A DNA stretch of 8,136 nt from Sulfurospirillum sp. UBA6810 (GCA_002469305.1 DKEY01000160.1:1-8136); one strand, 5' to 3'; shown: positions 1-7,253, numbered from the stretch's first letter. The notes: generated from the sequence alone by a model not told the origin. Made by a program: numbers and translations.

Positions 1-740
1 GAGTCTAAAAACTCTAACTTTCCAAGAACCATAAGGGAGCGTTGTGGCTCAATCTTGACGATAGAAGCTTTTAAGATGGCAGGGATGAGGTCATGTTGTA
101 TAAAAGTAAACTTTTCATTTTGATAAAAAGGGAGTTTTATAGGGTCTATATTGATTTGGATGATACCCTCGTTAAAACTTGCTACCTTTACCTCTTCAGT
201 GATAGGAAGACCTTGATAAAAGTTGAAGAGTTTCACCGTAGAGAGTTTAGAAAATATATGTTTTAAGATAAGTTTTTCGTTTTGATTCTCATAAAAATCA
301 AAATCTTTTGTTCCATAAAAAATCTTGTTTTTGGTTGAGAGTTTAGACATAACATAGTATCTATCAAGTCTATCAAGAAGAGATTGATAGTCATCACTCT
401 CATCAAGTAAAGTTATGCCAATCTCCCTTAAATCTACATTGAATTTGAATTTTACTTTTTTAACAAGTTGACTGATGATAGATTTTGCTTGATGGAGTTT
501 ACAGTCTCTTAAAAATATCAAAAATGTATCGTTTTGCTGCTGTAAAATAGAGTTAAAATCAGAAAAAGAGTGGATAAAAGCTATCAAATCTTTGAAGAAA
601 AAACCATCTTCGACATCAACTTCATAGTAAAACTTGACTACGCTCAAAGATGAAAAGTGAGTTTTAGAAAACTCTATATTTGCCTCTATGATTCCGCGGT
701 TGAGATAGTTAGTGACTCTTGCTTCTTTTGATAGTGCCAT
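1..740 (-). CDS. Degenerate GGDEF protein with possible PilZ/YcgR-like region (partial, C-terminus outside window)
   Basis: This gene reads leftward from an ATG at 740 and stays open for 246 codons to the window edge, so the C-terminus is missing. The start is supported by AAAGAAG about 6 bases upstream and a TATAAT box at 776-771. Residues about 32-143 follow the plan of a GGDEF (diguanylate cyclase) domain. The closing part is the clearest: GITLLDE (108-114), a block resembling the family's RADxALYxAK (123-133), then KNKIFYG (137-143). The place of the GGDEF signature is QNDTF (69-73), so the catalytic residues are gone and no cyclase activity is expected. Residues about 170-246 are rich in predicted beta strand and begin with NFYQGLPI (173-180). 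They may be a YcgR/PilZ-type cyclic-di-GMP receptor region, but the diagnostic RxxxR and DxSxxG motifs are not visible and could lie beyond the edge. A role as receptor or scaffold is inferred. The reading frame is secure; the domain calls are moderate. Confidence 0.72.
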   Translation of the reverse strand, partial: MALSKEARVTNYLNRGIIEANIEFSKTHFSSLSVVKFYYEVDVEDGFFFKDLIAFIHSFSDFNSILQQQNDTFLIFLRDCKLHQAKSIISQLVKKVKFKFNVDLREIGITLLDESDDYQSLLDRLDRYYVMSKLSTKNKIFYGTKDFDFYENQNEKLILKHIFSKLSTVKLFNFYQGLPITEEVKVASFNEGIIQINIDPIKLPFYQNEKFTFIQHDLIPAILKASIVKIEPQRSLMVLGKLEFLD

Positions 741-770
741 GATGCTTCTTTATTGATAATTTTAAGCTAT

Positions 771-776
771 ATTATA
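771..776 (-). promoter_or_regulatory. -10 box of the leftward degenerate-GGDEF gene
   Basis: On the minus strand this reads TATAAT, with GA just before it, about 30 bases upstream of the ATG at 740. No clear -35 hexamer is visible at 16-18 bases; that stretch is T-rich on the minus strand, which is common for sigma70 promoters in Campylobacterota. Confidence 0.5.
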
Positions 777-812
777 TCTGAAAAATTACTGTTAAAAAAG
801 AGTCATTTAAAG

Positions 813-841
813 TGGACATTTTTTATCCAAATTGATATAAT
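813..841 (+). promoter_or_regulatory. Sigma70-type promoter of the ciaB-lipoprotein operon
   Basis: A -35 box TGGACA (813-818, 5 of 6 to consensus) and a perfect -10 box TATAAT (836-841) are separated by 17 bases. This is the best promoter in the window. Transcription would begin near 848, giving a short leader of about 17 bases that holds the ribosome binding site GAAGAAGGGA (851-860) before the ATG at 865. It lies back to back with the leftward promoter at 771-776. Confidence 0.72.
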
Positions 842-864
842 TTTTCAAACGAAGAAGGGAAAAT

Positions 865-2712
865 ATGAGCGAAAAATTTGAGAATGATTTAAAAAAATTA
901 TATGAGATTATAGGGCAAAGACAGGTAGAACTTGGAAAGTATTTTGAGATAGTTGAGACTGATACATTGGAGTTTATAGAGATAAAAAAGCAGATAGATC
1001 AGTTTTTGGTAGAAATATCTCTGCCTCTTACAAATCAAAATAGATTAGCTGCTATCAGTAGGCTTGTGAGCCTTAGAGATGAACAGCTTGTGCAAGCTTT
1101 AAACAAAGAGGGATTTAGTGTTAAAGAGATAGAACAAAAAAGAAGGATAGCTTATCTGTGGGTAAAAAACTTTCATCTTGTGCGCCATGAAGAACTTTTG
1201 GCAATAATCAAAAATGAAAATTTGCTAAATAGTTTTTATCAGCGACTTTTGAAGGGTGTGCATGATATAGGTATTGTCCTTAGTCTATGGCAAGATGATT
1301 GGAATGAACACATCATCAATACTATAAACCCTAAGTTAAAAAGCTTGTACAAAGAGGAAGTTATAGCATTTTTAGAGAACAATGACTTGTTTGATAAAGA
1401 TGTAGATGGCAAAAAAGCAGACAGGTCATACTCTGTTTTATCTCAAAAAGAAGAGGGCTTTGAAGTAAAGGCATATGCCGAGTTTTTTGCTGAAGATGTG
1501 GCAACTATACTAAAAAAGATTGAGCAACTTGTAACAGATTTGGGTGCATTAGAAGATGAAGATACAAATCAAAAAGAGGCATATATAGCTTACTTTAATG
1601 CCATAAAAGAGGCTTTTGGTGAGTGTGATAGAGATAAACTTTTACAAAGATGGGCTGATGTAGATAGGGCTTGGATGCGAGTTACTTCTCCTCTTCAAGT
1701 TGGGCATCCACTTGAGTATTATGAAGACCATTATAGAAAAGCAGTTGCGCTAGAGTGGGATGTAAGACTGAGTAATCCAGAGACAAAAGAGGCAAAAAAT
1801 GCCTATGAAAATATCCTTGGCATGTACACTTCGTTGTTTGAAAAACTAGGGAAAGAGAAAAAAAACATACTAGAACTAACTCTCTCAAATCTCAACAGAG
1901 TACAACTCTACATAGGACGTCCAGCACTTTTTTATGGAGCCGAGTTCAATGGGCTTTTTTCAGCGCAGGTTGTTCCAAATGATGAAAATGTAAGTAAAGA
2001 GGAGGGTAAAAAGATATTTGCTTTTGCAGACAATATTTTAGATTCTCTTCGCTCAAAGCCATTTTTAAAAATCAGCCGTGAAGTTTTTGGAGAAGAGTTT
2101 ATCAACAAAGAGAGAGAACTTGTCTTTAAAAAAGCAGATATGTGGCATAAAGTTTATGAAGTGACAACGATAGGACACGAGTTTGGTCATATCCTTTGGC
2201 TTGATGGTGATAGCGAAACTTTGATGAACAAAAGTGGTGTTTTCAAAAATATAGAAGAGTTTAAAGCTACGATGGGTGGTTTGATGGCATTTTTTGCCAA
2301 TGAAGATGAGAGTATCAAAGAGTATGTTTTAAATGATACGATAAAAAGAGCAGTCGGACTTATCGCATGGATGAAAACAGATGAAGTGCAGCCTTACTAC
2401 TGTGAGGGGCTTATCCACCTGAGTGGACTTTTTGAAAGTGGCGTTTTAAGCTTTGATAAAAGCTTACATGTAGATATTTCAAAGTATAGTGAACTTAAAA
2501 CATGGTATAGTAAAACTTATGAAAACTTGGCTTTACACTACTTGGCTAAAAAAGATGCAAAAGAGTTTTTAGATAATTTTGCCAAAAAAGAGGATGATAT
2601 ATATATGCCAACTTCTTTACATGTAAAGAATTTTGTCAATTACTATTGGCAGTTACACCAAGATATCGGAAGAGATATTGATGAGTTAAGTCATAAGTCA
2701 GATTGGATTTAA
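865..2712 (+). CDS. ciaB: CiaB-family protein with HEXXH metallopeptidase-like motif
   Basis: The 615-residue product matches the length and general character of CiaB (Campylobacter invasion antigen B, about 610 residues), a family found across Campylobacterota. In C. jejuni CiaB was described as exported through the flagellar apparatus and needed for host-cell invasion. I see no signal peptide or membrane segment, so the protein is cytosolic or exported without a cleaved signal. Residues 1-340 are mostly helical and charged. The key sequence feature is HEFGH at 438-442 inside TTIGHEFGH, followed 22-23 residues after the second His by EEFKAT (464-469). Together these give the HEXXH plus downstream Glu layout of gluzincin zinc peptidases, and they suggest a metal site whose substrate is unknown. 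Another likely conserved block is IGRPALFYGAEFNG (350-363). The start has a good ribosome site (GAAGAAGGGA, 4 bases upstream of the ATG). The gene is followed after 9 bases by the lipoprotein gene. CiaB assignment is by recall of the family, not alignment; an M3-like oligopeptidase is the alternative name. Confidence 0.72.
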   Translation: MSEKFENDLKKLYEIIGQRQVELGKYFEIVETDTLEFIEIKKQIDQFLVEISLPLTNQNRLAAISRLVSLRDEQLVQALNKEGFSVKEIEQKRRIAYLWVKNFHLVRHEELLAIIKNENLLNSFYQRLLKGVHDIGIVLSLWQDDWNEHIINTINPKLKSLYKEEVIAFLENNDLFDKDVDGKKADRSYSVLSQKEEGFEVKAYAEFFAEDVATILKKIEQLVTDLGALEDEDTNQKEAYIAYFNAIKEAFGECDRDKLLQRWADVDRAWMRVTSPLQVGHPLEYYEDHYRKAVALEWDVRLSNPETKEAKNAYENILGMYTSLFEKLGKEKKNILELTLSNLNRVQLYIGRPALFYGAEFNGLFSAQVVPNDENVSKEEGKKIFAFADNILDSLRSKPFLKISREVFGEEFINKERELVFKKADMWHKVYEVTTIGHEFGHILWLDGDSETLMNKSGVFKNIEEFKATMGGLMAFFANEDESIKEYVLNDTIKRAVGLIAWMKTDEVQPYYCEGLIHLSGLFESGVLSFDKSLHVDISKYSELKTWYSKTYENLALHYLAKKDAKEFLDNFAKKEDDIYMPTSLHVKNFVNYYWQLHQDIGRDIDELSHKSDWI

Positions 2713-2721
2713 GGAAGAAGA

Positions 2722-3318
2722 ATGAGATATCTAGTTTTTTTAATTGTACTTGTTTTTAGTGCAGGTTGTGGACCAAAGTATGTTGTAAAAAACCAGTACA
2801 TAGCTCCTCGCGATGCTTCAGGGCTTGCGTGTACTAACACTTGTGCAAGGGACAAAGCCCTTTGTTTGCAAACGTGTCAAACAACCTACCAAGTATGTGA
2901 ACAAGATGCCTACAATAGAGCAAAAGATATCTCAAATCTCGAAAATCTCAAATATGACAAGGCATATACAAGCTACCTTTATGAGCTAAAAGTACATAAA
3001 AGAGAGTTGTTTTTATGGCAACAAATTTTTGATAAAAAATATATGGATTTTAGTTATTTTACTTCAAAATGTGAAAAAGATAGAGACAAATTTGCCTGTG
3101 CAAGAGGGCATGAGCTAAGGGATGAGTTGGGGCATATGAAAAGAAACAAACCGCTCAAACCAACTGCTCCACATAAGCCAAGATATGCAGATATCTACAA
3201 TCAAGAGTTGCAGCAGTGCTCAAAAAGTTGTAACTGTGAGAGTATCTATGACAGCTGTTTTGTCTCTTGTGGGGGAGAGGTAATTCCTTTTAGGATGTGC
3301 GTGTCAAATTGTGAATAA
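2722..3318 (+). CDS. Cysteine-rich lipoprotein with repeated CX3C motifs, unknown function
   Basis: The first 16 residues form a lipoprotein signal: Arg2, a hydrophobic stretch, and a lipobox SAGC with the lipidated Cys at 16. The mature 183-residue protein would be anchored in the inner or outer membrane facing the periplasm. It has 14 further cysteines in two clusters. The N-terminal cluster is C37-x3-C41-x6-C48-x3-C52-x6-C59. The C-terminal one is C166-x3-C170, C172, C179-x3-C183 and C193-x3-C197, almost at the end. C117 and C126 lie in the charged helical middle, and a Pro/Lys-rich linker (143-153) precedes the second cluster. Paired CX3C spacing suits disulphide-stapled helical hairpins; metal binding is less likely in the oxidising periplasm but not excluded. 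The gene starts 9 bases after ciaB, and its ribosome site AAGGAAGAAG overlaps the ciaB stop, so the two are co-transcribed. I recognise no named family. Confidence 0.85.
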   Translation: MRYLVFLIVLVFSAGCGPKYVVKNQYIAPRDASGLACTNTCARDKALCLQTCQTTYQVCEQDAYNRAKDISNLENLKYDKAYTSYLYELKVHKRELFLWQQIFDKKYMDFSYFTSKCEKDRDKFACARGHELRDELGHMKRNKPLKPTAPHKPRYADIYNQELQQCSKSCNCESIYDSCFVSCGGEVIPFRMCVSNCE

Positions 3319-3336
3319 AAAATTGTAATTTTTTAT
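3315..3336. terminator. AT-only perfect palindrome at the end of the lipoprotein gene, possible weak terminator
   Basis: A 10-bp perfect inverted repeat (3315-3324 with 3327-3336) overlaps the TAA stop of the lipoprotein gene. All stem pairs are A-T and the right arm carries six T residues, so it could act as a weak intrinsic terminator. The lack of GC pairs makes this uncertain. Confidence 0.3.
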
Positions 3337-3347
3337 CCTTTATCATA

Positions 3348-3373
3348 TTGATTTAAGACAAAAGCGTTATAAT
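3348..3373 (+). promoter_or_regulatory. Promoter of the CLC gene
   Basis: A perfect TATAAT (3368-3373) lies 28 bases upstream of the GTG start. The nearest -35-like word, TTGATT (3348-3353), is only 14 bases away, which is too close for a standard promoter, so the -10 box carries the evidence. It shows that the CLC gene is probably transcribed separately from the ciaB operon. Confidence 0.5.
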
Positions 3374-3401
3374 CGGTTTATAAAGCCTTAAAGAATTTAA
3401 A

Positions 3402-4805
3402 GTGAAAAAACACGTAGCAGAACAGACCGTTATATTTTTTAGTGTATCCAAGTGGCTCATCCTCTCTTCCGCAGTAGGTATCATGATAGGCGCGCTTATG
3501 TCTATCTTTTTAAAAGTCCTTCAAAAAGCAGAACACACCAGAATAGAAATCCCTTTTAACTACTACTATCTTCTTCCTTTTGCTTTGATGCTGACTATTT
3601 GGATAGTGCGTACTTTTGATAAAACAGCTACTGGACATGGAACAGAGAAAGTTATCGAGGCTGTACATAAAAGAGATGGAAAGATAAATATAACAGTCAT
3701 TCCCGTGAAACTTGTAGCTACTGTTTTGACTATCTTTGCGGGTGGTTCTGTCGGAAAAGAAGGACCTGGCGCTCAGATAGGTGCGGGTGCTGCTTCATTT
3801 GCAGCTGGTATTTTGAATTTTAACCCAACAGATAGAAAAAAACTTGTTATCTGTGGTATCAGTGCTGGTTTTGCCTCCGTATTTGGTACACCCATAGCTG
3901 GAGCAATTTTTGGCATAGAGGTACTTATCATAGGTGTTATCATGTATGATGTGCTTTTACCTTCATTTATAGCTGGATTTGCAGCCTTTACCACAGCTCA
4001 GTTTTTAGGGGTTGAGTACACTTACTTTGATATTCATTTTTATAAAACTTTAGATTTAGATTTACTTCTCATCGGACAGGTTGTTATAGCAGGGATATTT
4101 TTTGGACTTATATCAGATTTAACTATCACAAGCATTTCTAAAATGGAAAAATTCATAAAAGAAATCCCTTACAATCGTTACTTAAAAGCTTTTGTAGCAG
4201 GTGTCTTTTTGGTCATATTGGCAAGCTTGATTTCTGAGAGATACTTAGGACTTGGACTTGAAGTTATAGCAGATGCCCTTGACCCACAAGGCTACTTTTC
4301 ACAAGATATCTCTTGGTATGATTTTTTACTAAAAATTCTTTTTACAGGGGTTACCTTGGGTGCTGGCGGAAGTGGTGGTATCGTAACACCTATCTTCTTT
4401 ATAGGTGCAACGAGTGGGGTAACTTTTGGACATATACTTGGAGACAATGTTGCTTTGTTTGCTGCTCTTGGTTTTGTGAGTGTACTAGCTGGTACTACAA
4501 ACTCTCCGATAGCTTCTATCATCATGGCTGTTGAGCTTTTTGGTGTGGAGATGGCACATTATGCGGCTATCTGCGTGGTCATCTCTTTTCTTATTACAGG
4601 GCATAGAAGTGTGTTCCCATCTCAAAAGATAGCTCTCACAAAAGCTGACAATATAGACATCGGTGAGGGAGTCGATATCGAACATACGCCGATAAGTGTA
4701 GATATGAAAGATATTGAGCGTATTCGCCACTTAAGAAGTACATTAAAATACAAAAGACTCAAGTGGCAAATTAAAAAGTTTCACCAAGATGATGGAAAAT
4801 CTTAA
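3402..4805 (+). CDS. CLC-family chloride channel/transporter
   Basis: This 467-residue integral inner-membrane protein moves chloride or a similar anion. The CLC signatures appear in order: GHGT (78-81) at the GSGIP position; GKEGP (118-122) with the gating glutamate E120, followed by GAQIG; GTPIAGAIFGIEV in the helix ending near 174; GGIVTP (325-330); and GHRSVFPSQ (400-408). Against E. coli ClcA, the selectivity serine is His79, the internal proton-transfer glutamate (E203) aligns with V174 beside E173, and the central tyrosine (Y445) aligns with F405. The His and Val states are, as I recall, common in the broad bacterial subfamily with GHGVPEVM motifs. They leave open whether this is a proton-coupled exchanger or a channel. 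There are no CBS domains; the last 60 residues form a charged cytoplasmic tail. The GTG start follows a weak AAAGAATTT leader but places the first helix correctly. The gene has its own -10 box, and its stop overlaps that of the converging downstream gene. Confidence 0.9.
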   Translation: MKKHVAEQTVIFFSVSKWLILSSAVGIMIGALMSIFLKVLQKAEHTRIEIPFNYYYLLPFALMLTIWIVRTFDKTATGHGTEKVIEAVHKRDGKINITVIPVKLVATVLTIFAGGSVGKEGPGAQIGAGAASFAAGILNFNPTDRKKLVICGISAGFASVFGTPIAGAIFGIEVLIIGVIMYDVLLPSFIAGFAAFTTAQFLGVEYTYFDIHFYKTLDLDLLLIGQVVIAGIFFGLISDLTITSISKMEKFIKEIPYNRYLKAFVAGVFLVILASLISERYLGLGLEVIADALDPQGYFSQDISWYDFLLKILFTGVTLGAGGSGGIVTPIFFIGATSGVTFGHILGDNVALFAALGFVSVLAGTTNSPIASIIMAVELFGVEMAHYAAICVVISFLITGHRSVFPSQKIALTKADNIDIGEGVDIEHTPISVDMKDIERIRHLRSTLKYKRLKWQIKKFHQDDGKS

Positions 4806-6583
4806 TTTCCTACTAAAGAGGCTGCCACTACTGCATTACCATTGATGTTTTTAGCATGTTTTTTGAGTTTTGCATAGATAAAAGCGATATTCTCTTCACT
4901 GATGCTTTTTTTAGCTTTTGGATTGAGCACAAGTAAGGCGGCACTAGTTGTCATCAGTCCAAACTTTTCTTCTATACCATGTCTGTTTTTTGCGATGATA
5001 TAACCTTTTTCCCTATCTTCTTTACTATAAAAACTCTCAACATCACATGAAAATTTTTTCAAAATATTTGCTATGACTTTATGCACACTTGCAAAAGAAG
5101 TTTTTTCATCACTTTCCCAGCCAAGGAAAAAGTCATCGCCTCCTATGTGTCCAGCCAAAGAATTTGAGGGAAGCAAATTTTGACCTTTTTTGATGCAAGT
5201 ACCTAGGAGCTTTATGACTCTATCGCCATTTCTAAAGCCATAGTAGTCATTAAAAGGTTTAAAGTTGTCCAAATCAAAATAGACCAAGATATGAGGTTTT
5301 GAGCTTACTGTGGCTGAGGATATGTATTCGTTTATGACTATATTTCCAGGAAGTCCCGTGAGAGGATTTTGGTCTCTTGCATTTAAGATATTTTTTTCAT
5401 TGACTATATCTAAGAGGATTTTAGCACTTAAAAATCCCAGATATTCTCCATCGTGTGTGACGATGACACCTTCATTGTCTTGTCTGTTAGCATAAATCCT
5501 GAGTATCTTATCAAGAGAGTCGTTGATATCAACACATCCGCAATCAACCACCATCGTTTTTATCTTGCCTTTTGTGATGTTAAAAAGGAGAGACCTTCCA
5601 TATGGAGAGTAGATGTACTCTTTCAAATCAGCTTCTCTTATGATACCAGCAGGGGAGTTGTCATCTCTGATGATAGGGATTATACTGGTTTGCTTTGTAT
5701 TTTTAAAAAGTTTAAAGATATCATCAAGAGAGTCATTTTCTTTCATGATTTTTAAGTTTTCAATTTTTTGTGAAAGTTCTTTGTTCAAAGAGATACCACT
5801 TCTCTTTTCCTCTTTGTGTATCACTTCAAGTTCACTATATTTTGCTTTTATTTTTTCTATCTTTTTTGTAGGTTTGGCTATGAAGTAACCTTGTGCCATA
5901 TTGCACCCAATAGCCTTACATGTAAGAAAATCTTCTTTCGTTTCTATGCCCTCAGCCACCGTCTGGATGCCAAGGCTTTGAGATATATCTACTATGCTTT
6001 TTACAAAGAGTTGTTTTTTTCTACTTGTTGAGATGCCATCTATAAAAAATCTATCTATCTTTAAAAAATCAGGCTCTGCATTGTAGAGGATTTGAAGACC
6101 AGAGTAGCCAACTCCAAAATCATCAATAGCCATGCGATAACCTTGTTGTTTATACATATTCAGAAGAAGATTATCAACTCCTGCAAAGACTTTACTTTGG
6201 TGTTTTTCAGAGAGTTCAAAGCAGAGTGAAGCCGTTGTGAGTCCCAAGTTATATAGAAGCTCTTTAGTGTATCCTGGTCTAAAATCAGGCATCATAGTCG
6301 TTCGGTTGTCCATATTATAAAAAAGTTTTATCTGTTTTGCAAAAGGAATTTGTGTAAATTTTTTGATTGCTATATTTCGCAGTTCCAAATCCAAACTATA
6401 TAGAACATTTTCGCTAAAAGCAGTATCAAAGACAGAATCTATCGTAGCAAATCCAGCTTTGTCATAATCACGTATGAGCGCTTCCACCGCATAAGTTTTG
6501 CCTGTATAGATATTGACTATGGGCTGCAGTGCATAGTCAACGTTTTGAAGTAGCTTTTTATATTTATCATCTAAGCTCATCAT
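4802..6583 (-). CDS. EAL-CBS-CBS-GGDEF cyclic-di-GMP protein, probable phosphodiesterase
   Basis: The domain order is EAL, two CBS repeats, then GGDEF. Numbering below counts from an upstream GTG at 6595; subtract 4 for the ATG used here. The EAL domain (about 15-250) has all main catalytic landmarks: EAL (38-40, then IR), N94 in FYNMD, E127 in FELSE, DDFG (158-161), K179 in LKID, E215 in VAEGIE, and QGY (235-237). Hydrolysis of cyclic-di-GMP to pGpG is therefore expected. The CBS pair (about 284-400) may bind a nucleotide and tune activity. The GGDEF domain (about 410-590) has FDLDNF (440-445) and GGDDF (485-489), a variant signature, and lacks the RxxD inhibitory site. It may bind GTP as a regulator or make cyclic-di-GMP weakly. 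No membrane segment or signal is seen, so it is cytosolic. I prefer ATG 6583 (MMSLDD) because GTGAG lies 7 bases before it and a likely -10 box sits too close to the GTG. Confidence 0.93.
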   Translation of the reverse strand: MMSLDDKYKKLLQNVDYALQPIVNIYTGKTYAVEALIRDYDKAGFATIDSVFDTAFSENVLYSLDLELRNIAIKKFTQIPFAKQIKLFYNMDNRTTMMPDFRPGYTKELLYNLGLTTASLCFELSEKHQSKVFAGVDNLLLNMYKQQGYRMAIDDFGVGYSGLQILYNAEPDFLKIDRFFIDGISTSRKKQLFVKSIVDISQSLGIQTVAEGIETKEDFLTCKAIGCNMAQGYFIAKPTKKIEKIKAKYSELEVIHKEEKRSGISLNKELSQKIENLKIMKENDSLDDIFKLFKNTKQTSIIPIIRDDNSPAGIIREADLKEYIYSPYGRSLLFNITKGKIKTMVVDCGCVDINDSLDKILRIYANRQDNEGVIVTHDGEYLGFLSAKILLDIVNEKNILNARDQNPLTGLPGNIVINEYISSATVSSKPHILVYFDLDNFKPFNDYYGFRNGDRVIKLLGTCIKKGQNLLPSNSLAGHIGGDDFFLGWESDEKTSFASVHKVIANILKKFSCDVESFYSKEDREKGYIIAKNRHGIEEKFGLMTTSAALLVLNPKAKKSISEENIAFIYAKLKKHAKNINGNAVVAASLVGN

Positions 6584-6605
6584 GGTGTAACTCACTATTT
6601 TTTTT

Positions 6606-6634
6606 ATTATGGTATATCAAAGATATAACCAAAT
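6606..6634 (-). promoter_or_regulatory. Promoter region and dyad upstream of the EAL-CBS-GGDEF gene
   Basis: On the minus strand a -10-like CATAAT (6611-6606) has a weak -35-like TTGGTT (6632-6627) 15 bases upstream. Between them is an imperfect dyad (6611-6630): GATAT and ATATC arms with a 3-base centre, plus outer GGT/ACC. The dyad would sit in the spacer and could be an operator. It lies in the 61-base gap after the LysE-family gene, so the EAL gene could also be reached by readthrough from ppnP. Confidence 0.35.
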
Positions 6635-6644
6635 AGTTACGAAA

Positions 6645-7253
6645 CTAGAGTTGCTTATATAAGTTAAAGGCTATAAAAAACATGACTCCTGATGTGAAGA
6701 GGTCGAGGTATCTCCAAGTGATTGGTTGTTGAAAGAGAGGTATGAGTGTTCTACTTCCATACGCTAAGCTAAAGAAAAATACAAAAGAGGCACTCATCGC
6801 GCCAAAAGCAAAAACATTTTGTAAGTTACCTACGTATTTACTTCCAACAGTTCCTATGAGGATAACAGTATCAAGATAGACATGGGGGTTTAAAAAGGAG
6901 AGTGAAAGGAGTGTTAAAAAGACTTTGATCTTTGATGGTTTGTGCGAAATAGTATCTACTTGCATAGAGTGTGTTTTAAGTGCAGATGTGAGTGAGAGCA
7001 AACCATAAGCGACTAAAAACAAAATCCCTAGTATGGTTATATAAAACAAAAAGGAGGGGAATATTTCTAAAAATTTCCCCACACCTTTAACTCCTGCAAC
7101 TATCAAAGAAGCATCTATCAAAGCACAAGTAAGTGCCACTAAAAATACATGCTCTTTTAAAAGTCCTCGTTTGAGTACATAAACATTTTGAGCACCTATG
7201 GCTAGGATAAGCCCAAAGCTTATGAAAAAACCTTCGATAAAGGTATTAATCAT
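6645..7253 (-). CDS. LysE/ArgO-family amino-acid exporter
   Basis: This 202-residue inner-membrane protein has about six hydrophobic helices and the two signatures of the LysE/ArgO exporter family: GAQNVYVLKRG (20-30) in the first helix and NPHVYLDTVILIG (122-134) after the cytoplasmic loop. D47 in CALIDASL and D128 are typical charged membrane positions. Family members export basic amino acids (lysine, arginine) using the membrane potential or a proton gradient; the substrate here cannot be read from sequence. Its length is close to E. coli ArgO (211). The hydrophilic loop at about 92-110 (THSMQVDTISHKPSK) separates the two halves. The ATG at 7253 lies inside the end of ppnP (8-bp overlap, ATGATTAA), and no Shine-Dalgarno is visible, so translation is probably coupled to ppnP. 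The stop is TAG at 6645-6647. Confidence 0.93.
   Translation of the reverse strand: MINTFIEGFFISFGLILAIGAQNVYVLKRGLLKEHVFLVALTCALIDASLIVAGVKGVGKFLEIFPSFLFYITILGILFLVAYGLLSLTSALKTHSMQVDTISHKPSKIKVFLTLLSLSFLNPHVYLDTVILIGTVGSKYVGNLQNVFAFGAMSASFVFFFSLAYGSRTLIPLFQQPITWRYLDLFTSGVMFFIAFNLYKQL

Noticed and set aside
1682..1888. A 68-codon open frame on the minus strand inside ciaB
   Set aside because: It lies wholly within a well-supported gene, has no ribosome site, and its product resembles no protein.
2591..2606. Short AT dinucleotide run in ciaB (possible slippage tract)
   Set aside because: It is only five to six AT units inside an intact frame, too short to suggest phase variation.
3773..4730. 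Three minus-strand open frames inside the CLC gene
   Set aside because: They mirror the membrane-helix codons of the real gene and have no independent support.
3402..4805. Fluoride-specific CLC (CLC-F type)
   Set aside because: The motif set (GHGT, GKEGP, GGIVTP) fits the broad chloride-type subfamily, and no fluoride riboswitch-like leader is visible in the 83 bases upstream.
5310..6031. Several plus-strand open frames inside the EAL-CBS-GGDEF gene
   Set aside because: They overlap one another and the conserved domains on the other strand, with no promoter or ribosome site.
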